Positions 20,980 through 30,700 of a stretch of 64,000 nt of DNA are shown piece by piece. Position 1 is the stretch's first letter. Every line of letters begins with the position of its first letter. A program made the position numbers and the translations under genes. Below the pieces are notes generated by a model. That model was given only the letters and a program-made list of their open reading frames with translations. It did not search any database and was not told the origin of the DNA. Source of the DNA: Schizochytrium sp. TIO01 (lineage: Eukaryota; Sar; Bigyra; Thraustochytrida; Thraustochytriidae); contig SMSO01000032.1 in NCBI GenBank assembly GCA_004764695.1, positions 8,328,668 to 8,392,667 on the forward strand. The letters run 5' to 3'.

Positions 20980-22840
20980 AGCTTTTGTTTTCGTTCCAGA
21001 GCAAAACCTCACTACAGTAGCTTAAGAACAAACAACTTGTTCTTTCTCTACGAATGTGTAGCAAACGCCCTAGAATTTTGCAGAGTACATTCGGTCCTCT
21101 GACCTTGCGCCTAGCTCAATGCACGTCTGGCACTTCCTCTCCAAGTCCTCTCCAGAGCTACCGCCTGGCCACTCCAACAATGAAACTCTCCTTTGCAGTT
21201 CTGCTTGCAACAAATCCTTTGCCCAGTCAAAGTTTGCTAACCTGCCAGAAACTCCCTTTCCAGCAAATATCATTGAGTGTGCACATTTTAAAAAACAATA
21301 TGCTGATGTCAGAACCACAGTTGAGCTTTAAATACCCCTTTTGAATAACACATCACTGAAAATACTGGAATTTAATATGCATCACCTTCGATCCTCAGTC
21401 TTAGTACTGTCAGTGATCCCTTCCGACGCTATGCGCAAGGCAGCCTTTCGGAAGTACTTAGAGACTTCATAGCTAAAGGTGTTGCTCCTCGCAACGCCTG
21501 GCTCTTCGCCTAGAGGTTACTTCACACGCACGTGCACGAACCAGACTACGTGCATTACCCCTTTATAAACCAATCAAATTAAAACCAACTTTTATTCACC
21601 TTTTGCTAAAATGTGAGACGACATAATTATGTGTGCAATGACCGAGAGAGCATTTTTAACCCAGAATCTTGTCACTGTAGATGCCTACGGTGCCTCTTGT
21701 TCGGTTCTCGATTGAAAAGTGCCATGGCATCGTTCGCCTTCCAGAGCTACCATGGGTTGACAAGCATCATCCTCTCTATCGTTCTAAATCAGTCACGCAC
21801 GACCATTGTGTGTACTATTGATGTGGCGCCCAGATCTTCATTGGCCGGCTTTCCCAAAGCATGCACACACCCTCTTTGGTATCCTGTCCAAGTTTAAGTT
21901 GTGCACAATTACTATCTATCTATTCATAATGCTGATTGCCAGACCTCCAAGATTTGGAGGACATGCATACACTGACCGTCACCATCCTCTCTGAATCGGC
22001 ACTTCTTCGACCTTCATTTCGTGTCTCCCGTGCGGGCTCTGCTAGCGGAGCTACAAAGCTTGATTTGATGCCTGAATTGGTGCTAGTTCAATTGCCTGCG
22101 GGACGTACCCACTAGTTTGCTTTGTTCCTAAAGAAGAAACTAACGTTGTGTCCGCTGCACGTGCTGCCGAAAGGGTTTTGTTTACTTTATCTTCACAAAA
22201 CTCAATCTGATGCATAGCTGTGATTTGCAAAGCGAGCATTCCTGAACTGAGTCAGTGGACAAATTTCGATTTCAAGCACCCCGCGCGGCTCGCACAAAGT
22301 GTATGTCCCGCACACGTGCCTTTGGCAAGATCGCAAGAAGCAAAGCGGCTCGCGGAAAGTGGCGAAATTTTGTAGTCTTAAAAGGAACGCGCTAGTTTAG
22401 AACAGAACGAAGGACGGCGAACCCAACGGATTTATGGAGATTGAGAGCGCGAAGAAGGGTGTGCGAAATGAGCAGCGAATGTGAATGAATGAAAAAAATT
22501 GAAAATGTATGTATATAATATACACAAGATGCAGGTATGTTTAGGTATTCTGCATTAAGAGAAATTATGAAAATTTCCAAAGTATCTCTTGCAGCGAAGC
22601 TATTGAGAATATGAGATCATTGTTGTGAAAGGTGAACAGCTTACCTAGGACGACAGTGGAGAGGCGCTGTGTTGCGAGCGCTGCGAGTCGTGTGGAACGC
22701 AATCTCGCAGGTGGCTGTAAGGCCTGCTCCTTGCACGTTTTGCCGAGCACCTTGGCAACCTCTGACCTGAAAATAGGTAATAAACCTGTGTGGCGCACGT
22801 GGTGAGCTTCGAGTCTGTTTGGCCATCAATCACCAATACC
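20980..22840. other. divergent intergenic region
   Basis: Lies between a minus-strand and a plus-strand gene and should carry both promoters. It holds one small candidate ORF (21070-21273) and otherwise no supported gene. Confidence 0.5.
21070..21273 (-). CDS. candidate small protein or long uORF, 67 aa
   Basis: From the ATG at 21273 the frame reads MIFAGKGVSGRLANFDWAKD and continues with an amphipathic helical character (WAKDLLQAELQRRVSLLEW) and two Cys in KCQTCIE, ending at TAG. The stop lies about 90 bases before the ATG of the mucin-like membrane protein on the same strand. It could be a small gene, an upstream ORF in that gene's leader, or an exon of something larger. Codons look reasonable, but the length allows chance. 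Confidence 0.28.
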   Translation of the reverse strand: MIFAGKGVSGRLANFDWAKDLLQAELQRRVSLLEWPGGSSGEDLERKCQTCIELGARSEDRMYSAKF

Positions 22841-24691
22841 ATGGGCAAGCCAGCGAATAAGAAGGGTGCTTCTGGCGCTGCTGCAACGCATGATGTAGAC
22901 GAAGCAGAGCTCATCGCAAAAGTAGAGAGAGAAACGATAAGGATTCATGCTGAAGAGCTATTTTTTGAGGCTCTACATAAAGCAGATGAAGAATTGTACG
23001 AACAATACTTGGATTCACGGGAGGTACCCTTCACTGTCGAGACGGCCTTGTTAGAGTTGACGGCGATGCTCAAAGTTGCTTTTTTGCGTCCAGATGTCGG
23101 TGAAGGCAACTACCCACACGGAAGTTGGTTCATTGGAGCAGAACTCCCCCCTGGGCCAGCGCAGATTGATACCTGGGCCCGAGGTGCCATTCCTAAGAAA
23201 AAGCGTGTTCGAAACCTCAAATCGCGCGACGGAGCTCTGGACTCACGTGATAGCGCATCAGTCCACCCCAGCGAGACAGGACGTTCAAGAACTCGATCTG
23301 TTACTAGCAAAATGCGGAGACAGAGAGAGAGCATCTCTGGAGATAGTAAATCGCGGAAGAAACGTGGCGAGCTCCCAGATTATCTTGTGCCTCTTGATGA
23401 TGATCTCTCGGTATCGACCGATGCAGAAAGTCGTGAAGCTAGGCGCCAGAGTAATCAACGGCGCTCAAGCTTATTGTCAACCCCAACTAACTCTGCTCTT
23501 TTGGGAGAAATGGAGGCAAAGAAAGCGGCAGCTGAAGCAGATCGAAAACGAAGACAAGATGAGGAAAAAGCGGAAGACGAGAGAGCGGCACAGCTGGCTA
23601 AAGATCTCCGAGATAAGACATTTGTTTTGGGTAATGACGGGGAAATCATTGTAGTTAACCAAGTTGCAGGCGACAAACTCCCTCGAACTAATTACACAAT
23701 GACCCATAGCATATCTTCGGATCAGCTGGAAGAAATTCAAAAGCAGGCTGTGGTTGAGGATCTCAGGCGAGAAACCGCTCACCAAGAAGCTTTGCATAGA
23801 GCAGCAGAGAAGGCTGCGGCCGAAGCTGAGGCCAGTAAATCTTCTGCGCACAATCAGTTCTATCGCAGTTCAGCAAGTTTCCAGCAACGAATCCTGAAAA
23901 ACCCAGCCCTTGACGTGCAAGCTGGTGTGACAATTCGTGAGGATGGCAGTGGCGTGAGTGGTCCGGTATGGGAGGGCTCTGAGCGCCAAATGTCGCGCAC
24001 TACTTTCCAGCAGCACCAATCCATGCTTGAATCTCAGCTTGGCATTATGGACACTGGAATTCCAGAAGAAATGGCCTCAGACACTGCAAATGCTAACATG
24101 GAGGACCACGCGGCGCCTGTCCCGGTACAGCAGGTTGGTAAAGGGTCGACCATACGAAAGCATAGCAGTAAGTTTGATTCAGACTTAGGGGATGAGGATA
24201 AGCCCAACCAAGGAGATGCTCGCAGCGACGAGCCACGGAATTCAGGACAGGTGTCCCCGAGTGCACGTGATGGGGAAGATGATGAAGAAATTGATAGTAT
24301 GCTAGAAGACCCAAATCTTTCTCTCATGCAACAATCAACGTGGGGTCAAAACCGTGAACCAAAAGAATTTGTCCCTCCTGTACTTCGCAGCCCAACACGA
24401 ACCGATCCACACTTAAACATGGGCTCACCACAGCTTGTATTAATGAACTCACCTAAGCGAAAGCCACGTGACCGCGTCGCATATGAAACAAATAGCATCC
24501 AGGCGAACAGGCTTCCGCCGCCCTTTAACTCGTCACCGCGGACGGTAGAGAAAGAAGTGCAAGCAGCAGCGTCTCTTTCCACATCACAGTCCGGATATGT
24601 TCGGAATTTTGAAACAGTGACAGACCGTGGACTCATTCGTGTAGAAACGGATCGAGCCTTCCGAATGCTAGGTCTGGCGCCACAGCCGTAA
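22841..24691 (+). CDS. C2orf81-like (DUF4639) protein
   Basis: The frame from the ATG at 22841 encodes 616 residues. Upstream codons are open but start only with GTG. Residues about 35-118 match the pattern I associate with the C2orf81/DUF4639 family: a helical segment, then EVPFTVETALLELTAMLK, a FLRPDVGEG stretch, and a Trp-containing DTWARGAIP segment after an acidic/Pro linker. The family is uncharacterised and, from its spread, linked to cilia-bearing organisms. Residues 120-230 are basic and Ser/Arg-rich. About 235-275 are charged and helical, and about 275-305 carry a short beta-like segment (TFVLGNDGEIIVVNQVAG). The rest is disordered except for a conserved-looking end (GLIRVETDRAFRMLGLAPQP). 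AATAAA about 65 bases after the stop may be the polyadenylation signal. The family call rests on my memory of the motif. Confidence 0.65.
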   Translation: MGKPANKKGASGAAATHDVDEAELIAKVERETIRIHAEELFFEALHKADEELYEQYLDSREVPFTVETALLELTAMLKVAFLRPDVGEGNYPHGSWFIGAELPPGPAQIDTWARGAIPKKKRVRNLKSRDGALDSRDSASVHPSETGRSRTRSVTSKMRRQRESISGDSKSRKKRGELPDYLVPLDDDLSVSTDAESREARRQSNQRRSSLLSTPTNSALLGEMEAKKAAAEADRKRRQDEEKAEDERAAQLAKDLRDKTFVLGNDGEIIVVNQVAGDKLPRTNYTMTHSISSDQLEEIQKQAVVEDLRRETAHQEALHRAAEKAAAEAEASKSSAHNQFYRSSASFQQRILKNPALDVQAGVTIREDGSGVSGPVWEGSERQMSRTTFQQHQSMLESQLGIMDTGIPEEMASDTANANMEDHAAPVPVQQVGKGSTIRKHSSKFDSDLGDEDKPNQGDARSDEPRNSGQVSPSARDGEDDEEIDSMLEDPNLSLMQQSTWGQNREPKEFVPPVLRSPTRTDPHLNMGSPQLVLMNSPKRKPRDRVAYETNSIQANRLPPPFNSSPRTVEKEVQAAASLSTSQSGYVRNFETVTDRGLIRVETDRAFRMLGLAPQP

Positions 24692-24986
24692 ATATATTTC
24701 TATAATGTTTTTTCTAGTACCACGGCAACGTTAACGATGCTGATCTGCTGTTAGTTAATAAAGTAGGGTTGTCCAAGTGAATATTTCCTCATATTTTCCG
24801 TTTTTGTGTATTTATGTTATATCTAAGATACGAGAAATTGTATAGCACTCGCCATTTACTAAGAAATTGAAAGGCTAGATCCCCATTGTATCTAGCGCCA
24901 GGAGCCTTGTAAAGATTCCGTATGTTCCCGAAAGTTGGTTACGTGCAGCTAGATAGAAAATCGTTTATTCAGAAAAGAGTAGAAAA

Positions 24987-26684
24987 TTAGACAGAAGGTT
25001 CATCACCAATTGCAGCAGAGGCAAAGTCAATAACTTGTTCAGCTCCATGCTGCATGTCCGCGGATGATGTCCACAGATTATAGGCCTCTTCTAATGACTT
25101 GTAGGAAGCCAAAATGACCAAGATCACACTAAGAACGAGCAGAATTCCATGGAGGATGCGGGAGCGCGAGGAAATCTTGTTGCCGTAGAGCTTGAGGTAA
25201 AATAAGAGAGGGAAGATGAGCACAAGGAAGCCTGCGCAGAGAGAACCAATAAGAGATTGGAAGAGGCCAAAGTAGGGCAGGAAGATAGCCATAATCACAG
25301 TGAGGATGACAAGACCGATACGAATGAGAGCTGAGTGACCATTGGCACGCTGCACAAGTTCCACTGCAACCGGCTCAAGGGGAAGAGCATAAGTGAGCCA
25401 CTTCTTCAACGTGACAGCGAGAGTGATGACTGTCTTGAGCCATGGGATTGGCAAGTTAAGAGTAATCTGATCACTGGTATTTTGTGCAAAAAGGTAGTAT
25501 CCAGTGGCTCCTACAAGAAACTTCAGCACGTATCCAGTAGCGTAGACCTTGTCGAAAAGGGCGCCAGCGTCGCTTGGGGTGCGCATGTCGCGGTAGATGG
25601 TAAGCAGGGTACCGTGCATGGCGAACGCAAAGATCATGTTGCCAGCAGCCTGAACCTGAAAGCTGGCCCATTGATACTCATTGTGCTCGAGAGTTTCGGG
25701 CGCAGTGGAGATGGCAGCATAAAGTACGGCAAGAACGAGGATAAGCATGATATAGGATCCGATAGCACTCAGAAATGTAAGTTTCTGTAGCTTGAGCAGC
25801 ACTGTGGGCAGAAGGGAAGCTGCCGAGACGATGATCCACATGGTCGGCGAGAGCACTCCCGGGAACATTTCTGCCATATTAGTGGCAATAAAGACGAGGA
25901 AGAGTGCGCTGCTAGCTACGAGGTCCACGTAGAGTACGTAGTTTACAAACGTGCGTCCATGAGGTCCAAAGGCTGCGTCTCCAATGTCCGAGTACGTGTT
26001 GAGCACTGTAACAGAGCCACGACCGGCCTCGTGCTCAGGAACGTAATCAATACACGTGCATAAGAGCTTGGCAGTGTATGAGCTGAGCCAGGCAAGAAGA
26101 CCAAGCAGTACCAGCCCAAACCATCCCAGCTCCTTGAGTACATATGGAATTGTCAAGGTGCCAAGGCCAAGCACAAGAGTCATGCAATGCCAGAAGGCCT
26201 GCTGCGTCGTGAGCATGTCTCCGTAGCTAAATTTGCGAGGCCGATTGGGCTTGGCCTTATTGCCCTTGGGCCACAGACCTTCATCGGAAATCTCAGAAGT
26301 CATTGTCGAAGACACAGGTGTCGTGGAAGAGGTCTTTGACAGTACGACGGAGTTGTCGTCGATTGAGTGATGATGTTGATGTTGCGGCATCTCGTCCTCT
26401 TCGGTCTTTGCTTTGGAGAAGAAGCTGCGAGGGAGGATTCCAGAAAGCATAGAGGCTACAGCGCCACCGGGGCTGGGCTTAAGGTCCATAAGGGGCGGCT
26501 TGGAGGCAGCCTGGGAGGCCTGAGATGAAACGTTACCAGAAGAGGTCATGGAGGCACTTGGGGCCTCATGATGGTGGTGGTGGTGGTGGAGTCCAGCCTG
26601 CAGAAGAGGAGCCTGCTGGGAGGAAGAAGAAGAGGCAGACGTTGATGCGGGGGATCCCGCGGAGCCCACGAGACGCTGCCACAT
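24987..26684 (-). CDS. AAAP-family amino acid transporter
   Basis: This frame encodes 565 residues. The first about 155 are cytosolic, low-complexity, and include a run of seven His near residues 33-39 and a second His-rich stretch (QHQHHHS) near 100. The rest has about eleven hydrophobic spans typical of the amino acid/auxin permease family (SLC32/36/38 relatives). The first contains the family-like GLGTLTIPYVLKELGW; later spans include GSYIMLILVLAVLYAA, QVQAAGNMIFAFAMHGTL and LIGSLCAGFLVLIFPLLFYL. The expected role is proton- or sodium-coupled movement of amino acids across the plasma or vacuolar membrane. Substrate cannot be read from sequence. It converges on the C2orf81-like gene with about 295 bases between stops. 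Confidence 0.9.
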   Translation of the reverse strand: MWQRLVGSAGSPASTSASSSSSQQAPLLQAGLHHHHHHHEAPSASMTSSGNVSSQASQAASKPPLMDLKPSPGGAVASMLSGILPRSFFSKAKTEEDEMPQHQHHHSIDDNSVVLSKTSSTTPVSSTMTSEISDEGLWPKGNKAKPNRPRKFSYGDMLTTQQAFWHCMTLVLGLGTLTIPYVLKELGWFGLVLLGLLAWLSSYTAKLLCTCIDYVPEHEAGRGSVTVLNTYSDIGDAAFGPHGRTFVNYVLYVDLVASSALFLVFIATNMAEMFPGVLSPTMWIIVSAASLLPTVLLKLQKLTFLSAIGSYIMLILVLAVLYAAISTAPETLEHNEYQWASFQVQAAGNMIFAFAMHGTLLTIYRDMRTPSDAGALFDKVYATGYVLKFLVGATGYYLFAQNTSDQITLNLPIPWLKTVITLAVTLKKWLTYALPLEPVAVELVQRANGHSALIRIGLVILTVIMAIFLPYFGLFQSLIGSLCAGFLVLIFPLLFYLKLYGNKISSRSRILHGILLVLSVILVILASYKSLEEAYNLWTSSADMQHGAEQVIDFASAAIGDEPSV

Positions 26685-28641
26685 CCTGCTGCCTTGCGGG
26701 CGGTCTTGCGGCTTTGCCAGAAGAGATTTACTACGAGTCCGTCCAAATTATGTAAACTAAAAAGAGAGACGGAGTTCCACAAGAACTTATTATATAGGCC
26801 TACAACTTTTATCATGAAAATTTGACTGCTTAGCCTACTAATAAGTAGGTACCTACGTACCATGAGACTCTACAGCGGAGTACACGCGCTCATTTACAGA
26901 CCATGCAAAGGTGGCCACAAACTTCGAATTAAAGAAATACTTGGAGTCTTGAAGCTCGAATTGCAATCATCTGTATGGCTTCGTTCATTACACGAGGTCT
27001 CGATAAAAACAATAAAAAAAGAAAAATGTTAAAAACACAATTTGAAAAAAATACATTTGATGATCGGTTATGTTGAGAGAGAAGATAAATATGTCATAGA
27101 GGGTTTAATACGAATATTATGTGAGAAGCCGACGACGATGAACTGTGACAGTAACCGAGTGCTTCTATAGAGATATTGTTGAAAAGGCCCGAGAGACGAC
27201 CCCAAGCAATCAATCAATTTCAAATGAGAGATAGATTTGTTGCTCAGGGAGCTTGGGCTTTGTGACAGAGGTTATATTGTCGCCAGAATCCATTTTGATC
27301 AAGACATTTTATGTTTTCTTTTCTTTCTTTCAGAAAATGATTTAAGTTGGAGCAAGGTAAGGCTTTATCACTCGTTTAATTAAAAATTGAAAAAATCCAT
27401 TGGCAAAAGACTCAGTCTGAAGAAGTAAACGATGTTGTCCAAGAGCACCGTACAATCGAAGAGATGGATGACTTGAGCAAAAGGCGCGGGGGGTTATGCG
27501 GGAAGCTGTGAGAAGCTACTTTGTTTCTGAAAAAGTAGGGAAATGCAAATAGTAACCTAGCTCTCCAGTAATCTAAATTTCGACAAATGTTATACTGTGA
27601 TGTCTGCTTGCCAGACCAGTGAAGGAACATGTGTTTCTTAGCATGGGTACATACTTGGTTTGCAGATGGCGATATTTAGGAATGTGATGTGAAGGCCTGC
27701 CGCTTGGAGATGATAATGCTAATGCATGAAGATGATCACCCACTTGTATTGATAATCCTGCGAGACAATAATTCACTTCGAGTGAAAAGCACGCTCATTA
27801 TCTAAATTCTATTGATGATAGCACTTATTAAACTTCAGCGTCTTATTGATGTTGAGAATACTGAACCGGGTCTTACTAGAAGTTCGTGAGGCTTCATTCA
27901 AACTATTTCGTTAGTAACAAACGAGGAAACGAGTGGGTAAGAAGACGGTCGCGTTGGGCATGTATTGATGTTAGAGACAATCATAGATTGTGCGACAGCT
28001 TATGCTTAATTAAGGCAAAGGGATTAAATTAGTTGCATTCGATCAGGGGCAATTCTAAAGAACAGCATACCGAAGCATCCGAAGAAGACTAAATTCCCGC
28101 ATACTACTACTCGGTACAGGTGCTTGTGTCCAATCAAATTCAAAACTTAGAGCCAACGATGTACCATTTAGAAAGCCATGGTGATGTACACGCGAAACTC
28201 ATACGTCAAATCTTCTTCAAGTTGAAAAAAAAAAAAAAAAAGAGAAAAAGAGCAATTTCACATCTTTAAACGAAGGAGTATGATTTTTAGAATATAAATT
28301 TGAAAGAGCAACCATTTGAAACTTATTAAGCCAATTGGGCTAAATCTTGGAGAGCATAATCAACTTCTGCCTTTCCTCTCCTGTATTCTTTTTCCTGGTT
28401 AATATGTTATACATACTATACCATCCACCTAGGTATCATTATGGTCACAGTTGCTTGTTAATTTATGGCCATGACTTAGTCTATAGCGGGTTTCCTTGCT
28501 TCTACCTAGAACTGTTTTGTAATAAGACGAACATGTTCTTTCTTGTTCAATTGTTTCCTAAATCAAACAATTTAGCTGTAGTAATCAAAATTGGATTTTT
28601 AGTAAAGAAAAATCATATAAACTTGGCACGAGAGAAATGAA
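26685..28641. other. intergenic
   Basis: AT-rich spacer between two minus-strand genes. It contains the transporter promoter, with a palindromic TAGGTACCTAC (26846-26856) 162 bases before its ATG, and a poly-A run near 28226-28241. No convincing gene. Confidence 0.55.
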
Positions 28642-29700
28642 TTACGAAGATCGAAACCAAGAACTTGTGGCTGATTCAATAAACGTTTGGCTTGATTGTA
28701 AACTACGTTGAGACTGTTCGAGCTGTTTCCTTAGGTCATCGATAATAGTTCCGCTTGTAAAATTCTCAATCATAGCATCAAGCTCTTGCTGCATCCTCGA
28801 GGCTTTGATATTATTAGAATTGTCTTTCTCTGGTCGACGGGGACTGGTTGAAAAAGGCGAGCGTGAGTCCGCTTCAAATCTGAGGCTTCGTGTACTTGAC
28901 TTCTTCATTTTTTTCACTTTCTTCTTTCCTTTGCGGCGAGTCTGTGATGCCGCTCCTGTCGATGAAGATGAGAACGAAGAAGGGGTTCTTCGTTGAGCAT
29001 TTGAAATATGACGTTGACTAATAATTGGTGCAAGTGTTGTTGTGCGTGCCTGGGTCCGAGGCTGTTGTTCTACTGTTTCAGATGCAATTAAATTAGCCCG
29101 TAAAGATTTCCGTTGCGTAAGAGTGACCATGGTTTCTAAATCCTGGGCATAGTCATGATTTCCATTTGTAAAGGAAGCAGTGTTGATCATATATGTTGGC
29201 TTTTGACCGAATTTAAATGCTTCGGCTAATAATTGTGGATCAATATCTCCTACCTTACCTCCTTGAGGATTATTGTCCTTTGTTTGAGATGCAGGTAAAT
29301 CTTTATTCAATAGAGAACTATGCTCTTGGAGATAACCATTCTGCACTTCGTCTCTCTTTATTTGAGCAATACCACTTTGAAAATCTCGGATTTGTTTCTG
29401 TTGATTACGAAGTTTGTCCATGCCTATGCTAGCTTGCCACGCCCCAGCATCAATTTGGGGTCCGGGAACCGCAAGAAAGTCATCCAAAGAACCACTACGT
29501 CGCAAATCTGGGGCCTGGACCACAGGTTTGCTTGTTTCTACCCTGGGCTCTTGTCGAAACTGATGGCGTCGAAAGTTAAAGGAACGGGCATCGTTTGAGT
29601 CTTCGTCTCTATCATTTATTTGTGCCGGTCCAGATATCTTGCATCCTCGGGCATGCTGCTCGCGCGTGAGCAGCGCATCGCGACTTTGACCCCAAAACAT
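28642..29700 (-). CDS. unknown disordered protein with Lys-rich patch
   Basis: This frame encodes 352 residues from the ATG at 29700. It is mostly hydrophilic: an N-terminus starting MFWGQSRDALLTREQHARG, a Gln/Arg-rich segment (RNQQKQIRDFQSGIAQIKRD near 97), a Ser/Thr-rich region, a Lys patch (KGKKKVKKMKK near 260), and a short predicted coiled coil near the C-terminus (LRKQLEQSQRSLQSSQTF) ending WFRSS. No known domain is recognised. It is divergent from the 164-aa gene starting at 30206, so the two may share a promoter region of about 500 bases. The layout of linker, Lys patch and coil resembles the plus-strand coiled-coil protein at 11360. Confidence 0.75.
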   Translation of the reverse strand: MFWGQSRDALLTREQHARGCKISGPAQINDRDEDSNDARSFNFRRHQFRQEPRVETSKPVVQAPDLRRSGSLDDFLAVPGPQIDAGAWQASIGMDKLRNQQKQIRDFQSGIAQIKRDEVQNGYLQEHSSLLNKDLPASQTKDNNPQGGKVGDIDPQLLAEAFKFGQKPTYMINTASFTNGNHDYAQDLETMVTLTQRKSLRANLIASETVEQQPRTQARTTTLAPIISQRHISNAQRRTPSSFSSSSTGAASQTRRKGKKKVKKMKKSSTRSLRFEADSRSPFSTSPRRPEKDNSNNIKASRMQQELDAMIENFTSGTIIDDLRKQLEQSQRSLQSSQTFIESATSSWFRSS

Positions 29701-30205
29701 CTGTTTTGCTTCTTCCTGTTGCTTATGAAGAGGCTGTTTCTTTATGAATTGTTATCTGATGTTGACTTGAAGAAGATGCCAACGTTCGCATTTAGCAAGT
29801 GGACCTGTTATTCTTTGCTGTCACCAACCAAAGCTTAAACAAGCTAAGTACCAATCTTATCTGTGCTTACTCGAACAAGGAGATCCGTTTAAAGTACACA
29901 CCTTTTAAATATCTAGGAAAATAGAATAGACAATTATATACTTTTAGACAAAAAGATCATATTTATAATATAACAACAGAAGGATGTATTCAAGCTTTTG
30001 AATTTACTGTTGCAATTGTTTGTTCCTTAACCAAGGTACAAAGAGCTTGAATAGTGCCAAACCTAAATAAGGGGGGTTCTAGGAGTAGGTGCGCTCTTAG
30101 TATGTGACGTAGAAGATCCCGAAGCAGAACTTGATTCGTCAAAACCAGGGCAAGGCATCTAGATAGCATCGCTGTACTTGATAGTTCTAAGACGCGTTGT
30201 TGAAT
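29701..30205. promoter_or_regulatory. shared divergent promoter region
   Basis: About 500 AT-rich bases between two genes pointing away from each other. No individual element is convincing. Confidence 0.4.
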
Positions 30206-30700
30206 ATGTTCAAGCAAGCACAAGAGTCGCTTGTCTCGGCGGGGAACTCCGTTTCACAAGGAACAGGCCCAGCCATGGTGACTGCTACAGGTCATCGGTC
30301 CACGTTACATCATTCTAAGCAAAGCGTATCAACAAGTTTCTCTGTTGATCCTGCATTAGCTCAGATCTCCAGAGCACTTACAGAGACGTTGTCTGGCTGT
30401 GATCAAGGAATACAGTCGCTTCAGGAGCTTGCAAAACTCTGCCAAGAAAACTCAAACTATAAATCGATTGATTTTTCCAAACATGAAGAGACTCGAGGAT
30501 TAGCATATCTACACCATGGGAAGATGCTAGTGATGTACTTAATGTTCATTACACAAAATGACACAAATACTGCTCAGGTTCGATCGTCAGCTATATTACA
30601 AGCTCGGCAAAGCCTCAAACTAGCTTTAGAGTGTCTGCGCACAGAAAGTGAACGTGCAGAGGTCTATTCGTACTTAGAAAAGCTGGACACATTGGCTTAA
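30206..30700 (+). CDS. small helical protein, unknown
   Basis: The ATG at 30206 gives 164 residues; the frame is open three codons further upstream only from a TTG. The first about 50 residues are Ser/Thr/Gln-rich and probably flexible. From about 50 to the end the protein looks all-helical: DPALAQISRALTETL, GIQSLQELAKLCQEN, GLAYLHHGKMLVMYLMFITQ and ARQSLKLALECLRTESERAE. That resembles a compact helical bundle of the adaptor or vesicle-trafficking kind, but I cannot name a family. The frame ends at TAA with no sign of splicing. Confidence 0.7.
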   Translation: MFKQAQESLVSAGNSVSQGTGPAMVTATGHRSTLHHSKQSVSTSFSVDPALAQISRALTETLSGCDQGIQSLQELAKLCQENSNYKSIDFSKHEETRGLAYLHHGKMLVMYLMFITQNDTNTAQVRSSAILQARQSLKLALECLRTESERAEVYSYLEKLDTLA

